Below are positions 1 to 5,145 of a stretch of DNA of 5,145 bases, piece by piece; within the stretch, counting starts at the first letter, position 1; every line of letters starts with the position of its first letter. The stretch covers positions 1 through 5,145 of the forward strand of contig CAJMMA010000083.1 in assembly GCA_905214435.1 (NCBI GenBank), given 5' to 3'. This DNA is from an uncultured bacterium (lineage in GTDB: Bacteria; Actinomycetota; Coriobacteriia; Coriobacteriales; Coriobacteriaceae). The notes under the pieces are model-generated. The model was not told where the DNA came from. It made no database searches and saw only the letters and a list, made by a program, of their open reading frames with translations. The translations under genes were made by a program, and so were the position numbers.

Positions 1-20
1 CGAGCCGTCGGATGACTTGA
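1..20 (+). other. Possible 3' tail of an upstream plus-strand gene
   Basis: The strong plus-strand terminator that follows implies that a plus-strand transcript ends here. Two frames close within these bases, with TGA at 13-15 and at 18-20. Too few codons are visible to choose between them or to name the product, and the RNA could also be noncoding. Confidence 0.3.
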
Positions 21-22
21 AG

Positions 23-54
23 AAGGGGGAGGCCTCGCGGCCTCCCCCTTTTTT
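23..54 (+). terminator. Intrinsic (Rho-independent) terminator
   Basis: Arms 23-34 and 39-50 pair perfectly over 12 bp, including a run of five G-C pairs, around a TCGC tetraloop at 35-38. A run of six T at 49-54 follows directly. This is a textbook terminator for a plus-strand transcript entering from the left. On the reverse strand the tract after the stem reads TTCTTC, a weak U-tract, so efficient bidirectional termination is doubtful. It insulates the acpS operon from upstream transcription. Confidence 0.95.
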
Positions 55-68
55 GTATCTCGGGCAAT

Positions 69-98
69 TTGTCTCACATAGTAGCTGTGTTTTATAAC
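69..98 (+). promoter_or_regulatory. Candidate distal promoter P1
   Basis: A -35-like TTGTCT (69-74, 4 of 6 matches to TTGACA) lies 18 bp from a -10-like TATAAC (93-98, 5 of 6 matches to TATAAT). This fits a vegetative sigma-70-type promoter with a start near 105, inside the proximal promoter. Its geometry exactly matches that of P2. It lies after the terminator and before the first operon gene. The spacer carries a weak inverted repeat, CACA (75-78) and TGTG (86-89). There is no experimental support. Confidence 0.5.
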
Positions 99-104
99 CC
101 TCGT

Positions 105-134
105 TTGTCGCATCTTCTGCGAACGGGCTACAAT
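105..134 (+). promoter_or_regulatory. Candidate proximal promoter P2 for the operon
   Basis: A -35-like TTGTCG (105-110, 4 of 6 consensus) and a -10-like TACAAT (129-134, 5 of 6) are separated by 18 bp. Transcription would start near 141, leaving a leader of about 23 nt before the acpS start at 164 with its Shine-Dalgarno sequence inside it. It is the better placed of the two promoters. No extended -10 TG is present. Confidence 0.65.
108..122. promoter_or_regulatory. Possible operator: inverted repeat in the P2 spacer
   Basis: TCGCA (108-112) and TGCGA (118-122) form a perfect 5-bp inverted repeat around TCTTC. It overlaps the end of the -35 element and lies in the spacer, a common place for a repressor site. 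The arms are short and could arise by chance. No regulator is encoded nearby, so this is only a candidate. Confidence 0.25.
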
Positions 135-153
135 AACTTAGTCTGTGCGATAT

Positions 154-160
154 GGAGGTG
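154..160 (+). promoter_or_regulatory. Ribosome binding site deciding the acpS start
   Basis: GGAGGTG, complementary to the 3' end of 16S rRNA, sits just ahead of the ATG at 164, with five bases between GGAGG and the start codon. An in-frame ATG at 152 overlaps this site, has no Shine-Dalgarno of its own and would lie only about 11 nt from the predicted P2 transcription start. The downstream ATG is therefore preferred. Confidence 0.85.
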
Positions 161-163
161 AAC

Positions 164-703
164 ATGGCTGAAGCTGGTATCGGCGTTGATATCGTCGAGA
201 TTTCCCGCATGAAATCAATTCTTGAAAAGACGCCGTCGTTTGCTCGGCGTGTGTTTACCGAAGAAGAGCGTGCGTATTGCGATGCATCATCGCGTCCCGC
301 TGCTCACTATGCGAGCCGCTTTGCTTCGCGCGAGGCGGTGCTTAAAGCTCTCGGCACGGGTTTTAGTCAAGGCGTGGGTCGCAAGGATGTTTCGGTAACG
401 CGTGATAAACTCGGCAAACCGAAGGCGCTGCTTTCGGGCCGTGCTCTCGAGATCGCTCAAGAACTGGGCGTTGTTGAGGTCGCTCTTTCCATTACGCTTA
501 CGGGAGACTTGGCCGTTGCGAATGCCATCGCGATTACCGAAGATGCTCGGCCTAAGCCAAAAGATGAAAAGGTGAGCACCAAGAAACGCGTTGCGCAGAC
601 ATTTAAAGAGGCTCGCTCTGTATTAGATGAGCTCGAGCAGCTGCAGAATTCAGCATTGACGGAGCACCTGGGCGATGCTTCGCAAGATACGCTAGGAGCA
701 TAG
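164..703 (+). CDS. acpS: Holo-[acyl-carrier-protein] synthase with C-terminal extension
   Basis: This cytoplasmic enzyme transfers 4'-phosphopantetheine from CoA to the serine of apo-ACP, which activates it for fatty acid synthesis. Of 179 residues from the chosen start, 1-126 form the AcpS fold: GIGVDIVEI (5-13, metal ligand Asp9), FTEEE (31-35), FASREAVLKALGTG (53-66, metal ligand Glu57), GKP (84-86) and the closing strand SITLTGDLAVANA (109-121). In most homologues that last motif reads S-I/L-S/T-H; here Leu112 replaces the His. AcpS is usually about 120-130 residues, so 127-179 are extra. This tail has a charged Lys/Pro linker (129-141), then a predicted amphipathic helix with heptad-like spacing (Val143, Phe147, Ala150, Leu154, Leu157). 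The frame stays open right up to the nnr Shine-Dalgarno, which lies in its last codons, so the tail looks genuine. It is the first gene of the operon. The family call is secure; the function of the tail is unknown. Confidence 0.93.
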   Translation: MAEAGIGVDIVEISRMKSILEKTPSFARRVFTEEERAYCDASSRPAAHYASRFASREAVLKALGTGFSQGVGRKDVSVTRDKLGKPKALLSGRALEIAQELGVVEVALSITLTGDLAVANAIAITEDARPKPKDEKVSTKKRVAQTFKEARSVLDELEQLQNSALTEHLGDASQDTLGA

Positions 704-2320
704 ATGAAACCGGTTTTGAGTACCGAAGAAGTCGTTCGTCTCGAGGATATCATCGAACGCGAAGGGACTTCGAAGGCCGAGCTTATGGAGCTAGCGGGTG
801 AGTTTGCCGCTAACGAGGTCTTGAAGCTCAATCCCGATCGGGTTCTCGTTTTGGTCGGTTTTGGTAATAATGGCGGCGACGGTTGGGTTGCCGCCGATAT
901 CCTGAGCCATAAGGGTGTGGACGTGGATATCGTTTCTCCGGTTGAACCGGATGAGATTCCTGCTGCTCTGGCACGTCATGTTGCTCGTCGTACTGCCGGC
1001 CGCGATGTGCACGTTTGCGTCGGCCCCTCGCGTGATGAACTCGAGGTTTTGATCGATAAGGCCGATGTTGTTGTCGATGCCATTTTTGGTACCGGTTTCC
1101 ACGGGAATCTGCGTGCGCCGTTCTCCATTTGGATTCCTACGGTCAATGAATGCGCCGATTGTGTCGTATCCATTGATGTCCCCTCGGGCCTGAATGCAGA
1201 GACGGGCGTTGTTGATGACGACTGCATTCGTGCCGAGCGCACGGTGACGATGATTGCGCCCAAGATTGGTCTGTATAGCGCTGATGGTCCTGAGTATGCT
1301 GGCGATTTGATCTGCGGCAATCTTTACGACCGTCTTGACGAGGTCATCGATGATGTCGACCACGCCGCCGAGATTGTCGAGCCCGGTGACTTAGTTGATT
1401 ACTTTGCTCCGCTACCATCGAATATCGATAAGTATTCCCGTGGCTCCGTGCTTATTGTCGCCGGATCTGCGCAATATCCTGGTGCTGCCATTATGGCGGC
1501 CAAGTCTGCAGCTCGCGCGGGTGCTGGTTACGTGGCAGTCGCGGCTCCTGACGCCTGCGCCAATCTCATTCGCATGGCACTTCCTTCGATTCCGGTCTTT
1601 GCTATTCCGTCTGATTCCCGCGGCTCCTTTGGCGCCGCTGCGCGCATGACGGTGTGCGAGATCGCAAAGAAGTACAGCTGCGTGCTGTGCGGTCCCGGTA
1701 TGACGACGTCTGCCGGCGCTATGCAGGTGGTTTCGGGCTTGCTCGAGCTTGATGTACCGCTAATTTTGGACGCCGATGCACTCAACTGCCTTGCTAAGAT
1801 TGCCATTGACGGTATTGATAGTAACCCCGAGATGTATCGCCGCGAGCAGCCGTTGGTTATGACGCCGCACTATCGTGAGCTTTCGCGCCTGGTTGCCGGT
1901 GACGAGGTGAACGACCTTGGTACCGCGATTGCGGCCGCGCAGAAGGTTGTCTGGGCTGCAGGCTCCGACAATCTGGTGGTCATAGCCAAGGGGCCGACGA
2001 CGGCTATCTGTGGCGTTGAGCGCGTGCTGCTGCCACTCTCGGGTCCGGCTTCTCTGGCAACTGCCGGTTCTGGTGATGTTCTCGCGGGTATTTTGGCCGG
2101 CACGCTTGCCACCATGCGCGACGAGATGGATCGTTGGGAGCTGCTGTATTCGTACGCCGTCGCACTTCACAGCTACGCCGGTTTTGCTGCGGCGACGGAG
2201 TATGGTGAGAAGAGCGTTATCGCGACCGATCTTATCGACTTGATCGGTCCTGCCATGGAGCTGGCGGCAAAGGATGCGCTCGAAGATCTGGGAATCATGG
2301 ACGAAGGGTCGGATGACTAA
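704..2320 (+). CDS. nnr: Bifunctional NAD(P)H-hydrate epimerase / ADP-dependent NAD(P)H-hydrate dehydratase
   Basis: This enzyme repairs damaged cofactor in the cytoplasm. The N-terminal half interconverts R- and S-NAD(P)HX, and the C-terminal half dehydrates S-NAD(P)HX to NAD(P)H using ADP. At 538 residues it is slightly longer than E. coli Nnr (about 515). The epimerase domain (about 1-225) shows VGFGNNGGDG (51-60), DVVVDAIFGTGFHG (121-134) and IDVPSG (157-162). The ribokinase-like dehydratase domain (about 238-525) shows RGSVLIVAGS (246-255), CGPGM (329-333), LDADALN (355-361), TPH (387-389), AKG (428-430) and AGSGDVLAG (454-462), whose Asp458 matches the catalytic Asp. TPHYRE replaces the usual TPHxGE, and GPGMT replaces the usual GPGLG. 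The tail is acidic (EGSDD). ATG directly follows the acpS stop; AGGAG at 694-698 gives a five-base spacing, so translation is probably coupled. The name is also written nnrE/nnrD or yjeF. Confidence 0.95.
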   Translation: MKPVLSTEEVVRLEDIIEREGTSKAELMELAGEFAANEVLKLNPDRVLVLVGFGNNGGDGWVAADILSHKGVDVDIVSPVEPDEIPAALARHVARRTAGRDVHVCVGPSRDELEVLIDKADVVVDAIFGTGFHGNLRAPFSIWIPTVNECADCVVSIDVPSGLNAETGVVDDDCIRAERTVTMIAPKIGLYSADGPEYAGDLICGNLYDRLDEVIDDVDHAAEIVEPGDLVDYFAPLPSNIDKYSRGSVLIVAGSAQYPGAAIMAAKSAARAGAGYVAVAAPDACANLIRMALPSIPVFAIPSDSRGSFGAAARMTVCEIAKKYSCVLCGPGMTTSAGAMQVVSGLLELDVPLILDADALNCLAKIAIDGIDSNPEMYRREQPLVMTPHYRELSRLVAGDEVNDLGTAIAAAQKVVWAAGSDNLVVIAKGPTTAICGVERVLLPLSGPASLATAGSGDVLAGILAGTLATMRDEMDRWELLYSYAVALHSYAGFAAATEYGEKSVIATDLIDLIGPAMELAAKDALEDLGIMDEGSDD

Positions 2321-2322
2321 TC

Positions 2323-3468
2323 ATGAATAAAGCCGATTTGACGCGCTGGTCCTGGGTCGAGATCGACCGCGGGGCGCTCCGTCGCAACACGAGGGCCTAT
2401 AAGAACTTGCTGAATCCACGTCAGCGCCTGTGCTGCGTGGTCAAGGCCGATGCTTATGGTCATGGAGCTGTTGAGTGCGCCAAGATCATGTATTCGGCCG
2501 GTGCCGACATGTTTGCCGTGGCGACGGTTAACGAGGGCGTTGAGCTCCGACAGGGCGGGATTACGAAACCCATCCTCATCCTAAGCGAGCCGCCTATCGA
2601 GGCCATTCCGACGTTGCTCGAGTTTGATATCATGCCCTCGGTCTATACGTCTGACTTTGCTCTTGCGTATGGAGAATGTGCCGTCGCGGCGGGCAAAGTG
2701 GGCAAGTACCATCTTGCCATCGAGACGGGCATGAATCGTATCGGCGTTCACTACACGCAGGTGCTCGACTTTGTCCGCGGTATAAATTTCCATCGCGGTA
2801 TTCAGTGCGACGGCGTATTTACGCACTTCGCCACGGCCGATGAACCTTCGGGCTGGGACTACAAGCTGCAGTGCCAGCGTTTTACCGAGGCCGTTCAGGC
2901 CATTAAGGACGCAGGTTTTGAATGCGGTATCGTGCATTGTGCCAATACGCCGTCCTCGATGCTCGATTCTTCAATGCACTTTGACATGATTCGTGCCGGC
3001 ATCGGTTTGTATGGTCTGCAGCCATGTGAGCTGAGTGGTCGCGTGATGCAGCTTGATCCCGTCATGAGCGTCCACGCGCGTGTGACGCGCGTGGCGCATC
3101 CTGCGATGGGCGAGGGCGTGGGCTACGGCTTTACCTACCGCGTACCGCGCACGCGCGTTCAGATCTGCACCCTTCCGATCGGTTATGCCGATGGCCTTTC
3201 GCGTACGCTTTCCAATCGTATGGACGTGCTGTATCGCGGCGAGCGTGTGCGTCAGGTGGGCAATATCTGCATGGACCAGTTTATGGTCGCCATTCAGTCC
3301 AACCCGGCGCATGAGATTCCCGAGGCCGAGTATGGTGACGAGATGATCATTGTCGGCCGCGATGGAGATGCCGAGATTACCATGGACGAGATGGCGCGCC
3401 TACGCGGCACGATTAACTACGAGGTCGCTTGCGGCTTTGGTATGCGTCTCGACAAGGTCTACGTGTAG
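2323..3468 (+). CDS. alr: Alanine racemase (PLP-dependent)
   Basis: Alr interconverts L- and D-alanine and supplies D-alanine for peptidoglycan stem peptides; it acts as a cytoplasmic homodimer. The 381 residues match the usual family length. The N-terminal barrel carries the PLP lysine, Lys41, in VVKADAYGHG (39-48). TGMNRIG (135-141) holds the substrate-side Arg139. IRAGIGLYG (223-231) holds the Arg224 that contacts the PLP ring nitrogen. The C-terminal domain has VGYGFTY (266-272), with Tyr268 as the second catalytic base, then PIGYADG (285-291), ICMDQ (315-319) and TINYE (363-367). All key residues are intact. It starts 2 bp after the nnr stop with only a poor Shine-Dalgarno (GGATGA, 2311-2316), so its translation probably depends on ribosomes finishing nnr. 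It is the only alr in the window; whether the genome has another cannot be seen. Confidence 0.97.
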   Translation: MNKADLTRWSWVEIDRGALRRNTRAYKNLLNPRQRLCCVVKADAYGHGAVECAKIMYSAGADMFAVATVNEGVELRQGGITKPILILSEPPIEAIPTLLEFDIMPSVYTSDFALAYGECAVAAGKVGKYHLAIETGMNRIGVHYTQVLDFVRGINFHRGIQCDGVFTHFATADEPSGWDYKLQCQRFTEAVQAIKDAGFECGIVHCANTPSSMLDSSMHFDMIRAGIGLYGLQPCELSGRVMQLDPVMSVHARVTRVAHPAMGEGVGYGFTYRVPRTRVQICTLPIGYADGLSRTLSNRMDVLYRGERVRQVGNICMDQFMVAIQSNPAHEIPEAEYGDEMIIVGRDGDAEITMDEMARLRGTINYEVACGFGMRLDKVYV

Positions 3469-3471
3469 GAG
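3467..3471 (+). promoter_or_regulatory. Ribosome binding site deciding the glycosylase start
   Basis: AGGAG overlaps the alr stop codon TAG (3466-3468) and lies five bases before the ATG at 3477. An upstream in-frame ATG at 3429 would place 16 codons inside alr and has no such site. The sequence those codons encode does not resemble the family's N-terminus. Confidence 0.8.
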
Positions 3472-3476
3472 TCGCT

Positions 3477-4097
3477 ATGGGCGTCATGCACATCCCCGGC
3501 CATAGCCATCAGGCGCCGCGTGAGGTCGCACTCGAGGAGATCGAGGCCGTTCTGGGCGATTGTCACCTTTGCCAGCTTTACCAGTCGCGCCATAACATCG
3601 TGTTTGGCGTGGGAAACCCCCACGCTCGCGTGATGTTTATTGGCGAGGCGCCGGGCCGCAATGAGGATTTGCAGGGCGAGCCCTTTGTGGGGGCGGCAGG
3701 CGAGGACCTCAACGGCATTTTGTCGCTGGCGGGGCTCAAACGCGAAGACGTCTACATTGCCAACGTGCTTAAGTGCCGCCCGCCGGGAAACCGCAATCCG
3801 CGTCCCGAGGAAGTGCTGGCTTGCTCGCCATTTTTGCGTGAGCAGATTCGAAGCATCTGGCCCGATATTATTGTGACGCTCGGCAACCCCGCGACGCACT
3901 TTGTGCTAAAGACCGAGATTGGCATTACTAAGCTGCGCGGCAGGTTCCACCAGATGGGGCATTTTGTGGTGATGCCCACGTTCCATCCGGCAGCAGCGCT
4001 GCGCAATCCGGCGTGGCAGGAGCTGCTGGAGGAAGACTTTAAGATGCTGGGCGACTATCTGGAGCGACATCCCGCGCCAGAGGACGCCTCGGAATAA
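3477..4097 (+). CDS. Family 4 uracil-DNA glycosylase with [4Fe-4S] cluster
   Basis: It excises uracil from DNA, arising from cytosine deamination or dUTP misincorporation, as the first step of base excision repair. The 206 residues match the usual length of UDGa proteins. Four cysteines have the family's cluster spacing: Cys29 and Cys32 (CHLC), Cys100 (KCRPPGNRNP) and Cys116. Active-site motif A reads GEAPG (56-60), followed by GEPFVGAAG (67-75), which forms the uracil pocket. Motif B reads TFHPAAALRNP (168-178) with His170. Glu57 in GEAPG favours family 4 over family 5, which usually has GLAPG. The C-terminus is short and acidic, and the gene ends with tandem TAA TAA stops. It begins 8 bp after alr and ends 12 bp before tsaE, so it is embedded in the operon. 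Related SPO1-type polymerase-linked proteins share this domain, but no polymerase is present here. Confidence 0.95.
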   Translation: MGVMHIPGHSHQAPREVALEEIEAVLGDCHLCQLYQSRHNIVFGVGNPHARVMFIGEAPGRNEDLQGEPFVGAAGEDLNGILSLAGLKREDVYIANVLKCRPPGNRNPRPEEVLACSPFLREQIRSIWPDIIVTLGNPATHFVLKTEIGITKLRGRFHQMGHFVVMPTFHPAAALRNPAWQELLEEDFKMLGDYLERHPAPEDASE

Positions 4098-4098
4098 T

Positions 4099-4104
4099 AA
4101 GGAG
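4099..4104 (+). promoter_or_regulatory. Ribosome binding site of tsaE
   Basis: AAGGAG starts inside the second of two tandem TAA stops (4098-4100) of the glycosylase gene and lies five bases before the ATG at 4110. It is one of the strongest Shine-Dalgarno matches in the operon and supports that start. Confidence 0.85.
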
Positions 4105-4109
4105 CATAT

Positions 4110-4616
4110 ATGTCCCTGGAGCGCCTGGGGGTAGGTACTTACAAAACGACTTGCGCTGCCGATACGGAGTACTTTGGCGAGCTAATTGCACCGTGCCTTG
4201 AGGACGGCGATGTGCTCATCCTGACCGGTGGCCTGGGAGTGGGCAAAACTCACTTTACCAAGGGCGTCTCGCGCGGGCTGGGCGATGGGCATATGGTTAC
4301 GAGCCCTACGTTCGCCCTCATGGCCGTTCACGATCAAGGTCGTATTCCGCTGTTTCACTTTGATCTATACCGCCTGGAGCATGCCTACGAGCTCGAGGAT
4401 ACGGGCATTTTCGATGTGCTGGGCTATGAGGGTGCTTGCCTGCTGGAATGGGGCGAACAATTCCAGGACGAGCTGACGGATGAGTATCTTTCGGTGACGC
4501 TCAGGCGTGATGAGGGCGACAGCGATGTGCGAACGATAACGCTTGAGGCGCACGGTGACCGCGCAATGGAGCTTTCCCATTTGATTGATAAGGCTGTACA
4601 AGATGAGCTTGCATAA
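4110..4616 (+). CDS. tsaE: tRNA threonylcarbamoyladenosine biosynthesis ATPase TsaE
   Basis: TsaE is the small P-loop ATPase that works with TsaB and TsaD to make t6A at position 37 of tRNAs reading ANN codons; its ATP hydrolysis resets the complex between catalytic cycles. The 168 residues fit the family (about 150-170). The Walker A loop is GGLGVGKT (40-47) with Lys46. TSPTF (64-68) is the switch-like conserved segment. FHFDLYRL (82-89) contains the HxDxYRL signature, and LLEWGEQF (111-118) contains the EWGE motif. All are intact. The threonylcarbamoyl-AMP synthase TsaC is not in the window. Its last 14 bp overlap the start of tsaB, so the two are probably translationally coupled, which suits subunits of one complex. 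Confidence 0.96.
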   Translation: MSLERLGVGTYKTTCAADTEYFGELIAPCLEDGDVLILTGGLGVGKTHFTKGVSRGLGDGHMVTSPTFALMAVHDQGRIPLFHFDLYRLEHAYELEDTGIFDVLGYEGACLLEWGEQFQDELTDEYLSVTLRRDEGDSDVRTITLEAHGDRAMELSHLIDKAVQDELA

Positions 4617-5145
4617 CGACAACGCGCTGGTGGTGGCGCTCGATACCTCGACCGACATGCTTGCCTGCGCGGCAAGCTGGATTGATGGGCAGACGGGTGA
4701 GACGAAGCTCGTGAGTGGCGACCACATGTGTCGCCGTCACGCCAACGTTGAGCTCGTGAATACCGTTGATGGCGTGCTGGCTCAAGCCGGTCTGGATCGC
4801 AGCGATGTTGGTTGCTATGTGGTCGGCCGCGGCCCGGGGTCCTTTACGGGTGTGCGCATCGGCATCTCCACTGCCAAGGGCCTCGCGCGTGGTGCCAATG
4901 TTCCGCTGCTGGGCGTGTCGACGCTCGACGCTTGCGCTTGGACGGCGTGGAAGGCTGGCGTGCGCGGCAAGCTTGGTATCTTGGCCGATGCTATGCGCGG
5001 TGAGGTATATCCGGCGCTGTATATGCTGGTCGATGAGGGTCCCGAGCGTCAATTTGAGCGCGAACACGTGGTCAAGGCCGCCGTGGCGCTCGATGAGTGG
5101 CGCCAAGCAGCGGACTGGGGCCAGGTTCAGCTGACCGGTGACGGT
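4603..5145 (+). CDS. tsaB: TsaB, t6A complex dimerization subunit (3' end outside window)
   Basis: TsaB is an ASKHA-fold partner that dimerizes with the catalytic subunit TsaD and recruits TsaE for t6A formation. The frame is open from ATG 4603 to the last base, giving 181 codons with no stop; TsaB proteins are usually about 220-240 residues, so at least 40 or so are missing. Visible signatures are LDTST (13-17), the first phosphate-type loop; GRGPGSFTGVRIGISTAKGLA (75-95), the strongest TsaB hallmark; and DAMRGEVY (129-136). The ATG lies within the last codons of tsaE, 14 bp before its end, with AAGG at 4590-4593 as a plausible ribosome site nine bases upstream. In many actinobacteria rimI and tsaD follow, and in some lineages they are fused to tsaB; that cannot be judged here. 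Older annotations call this gene yeaZ. Confidence 0.94.
   Translation, partial: MSLHNDNALVVALDTSTDMLACAASWIDGQTGETKLVSGDHMCRRHANVELVNTVDGVLAQAGLDRSDVGCYVVGRGPGSFTGVRIGISTAKGLARGANVPLLGVSTLDACAWTAWKAGVRGKLGILADAMRGEVYPALYMLVDEGPERQFEREHVVKAAVALDEWRQAADWGQVQLTGDG

Noticed and set aside
152..163. Upstream in-frame ATG for acpS, adding four residues
   Set aside because: It overlaps the GGAGGTG ribosome site that serves the ATG at 164, and has no Shine-Dalgarno of its own. AcpS proteins normally begin just before the GxGVDIV motif.
542..703. Frameshift as the cause of the long AcpS C-terminus
   Set aside because: The frame remains open with coding-like codon use to a stop that directly abuts the nnr start and carries its ribosome site, so no shift is needed to explain it.
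791..1363. 190-codon open frame on the minus strand within nnr
   Set aside because: It is antisense to the conserved epimerase domain, shows no family motifs and has no plausible ribosome site in view.
3429..3476. Upstream in-frame ATG for the glycosylase, inside alr
   Set aside because: It would overlap alr by 40 bp with no ribosome site, whereas AGGAG sits at the right distance before the ATG at 3477.
4501..5106. 201-codon open frame on the minus strand across tsaE and tsaB
   Set aside because: The composition is His/Arg/Ala-rich as expected for the complement of biased plus-strand codons. It shows no recognisable motif and lies opposite two well-supported genes.
4766..5134. 122-codon plus-strand open frame in another register within tsaB
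   Set aside because: It is rich in Trp, Cys and Arg with no motif, while the tsaB frame over the same bases carries clear family signatures.
1..5145. CRISPR array, tRNA/rRNA genes, insertion sequence, prophage or defence genes
   Set aside because: No spaced direct repeats, tRNA-like cloverleaf, transposase or terminal inverted repeats were seen. Apart from positions 1-163, almost every base lies in a recognised housekeeping gene.

Overview
The window is a compact run of six plus-strand housekeeping genes: acpS, nnr, alr, a family 4 uracil-DNA glycosylase gene, tsaE and tsaB. The last gene is cut off by the window end. The moderately high G+C, the codon choice and the order acpS-nnr-alr-tsaE-tsaB, which is typical of Actinomycetota, suggest an actinobacterium. 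The lack of strong high-GC bias and the glycosylase placed between alr and tsaE make a gut Coriobacteriia lineage (Collinsella-like) my best guess. That assignment is inference from memory, not a search result.

Layout. Positions 1-60 hold the end of an upstream transcription unit, closed by a strong intrinsic terminator (12-bp GC-rich stem, UCGC loop, T6). Positions 60-163 form the only real intergenic region. It carries two promoter-like elements with the same geometry, exactly 36 bp apart, then a Shine-Dalgarno sequence that sets the acpS start at 164. From 164 to the end the genes are packed with gaps of 0, 2, 8 and 12 bp and finally a 14-bp overlap. There is no internal terminator or obvious internal promoter, so the set is probably one operon driven from the 69-134 region.

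How the genes fit together. AcpS activates acyl carrier protein for lipid synthesis. Nnr repairs hydrated NAD(P)H. Alr makes D-alanine for peptidoglycan. The glycosylase removes uracil from DNA. TsaE and TsaB belong to the machinery that adds threonylcarbamoyl to A37 of ANN-decoding tRNAs. The shared theme is growth-linked upkeep rather than one pathway.

No previously undescribed system is evident. The points most worth a second look are the 53-residue helical tail on AcpS together with loss of the usual motif histidine, the duplicated promoter architecture, the glycosylase inserted in the conserved alr-tsaE neighbourhood, and the still-open 3' end of tsaB, which might belong to a fusion protein.
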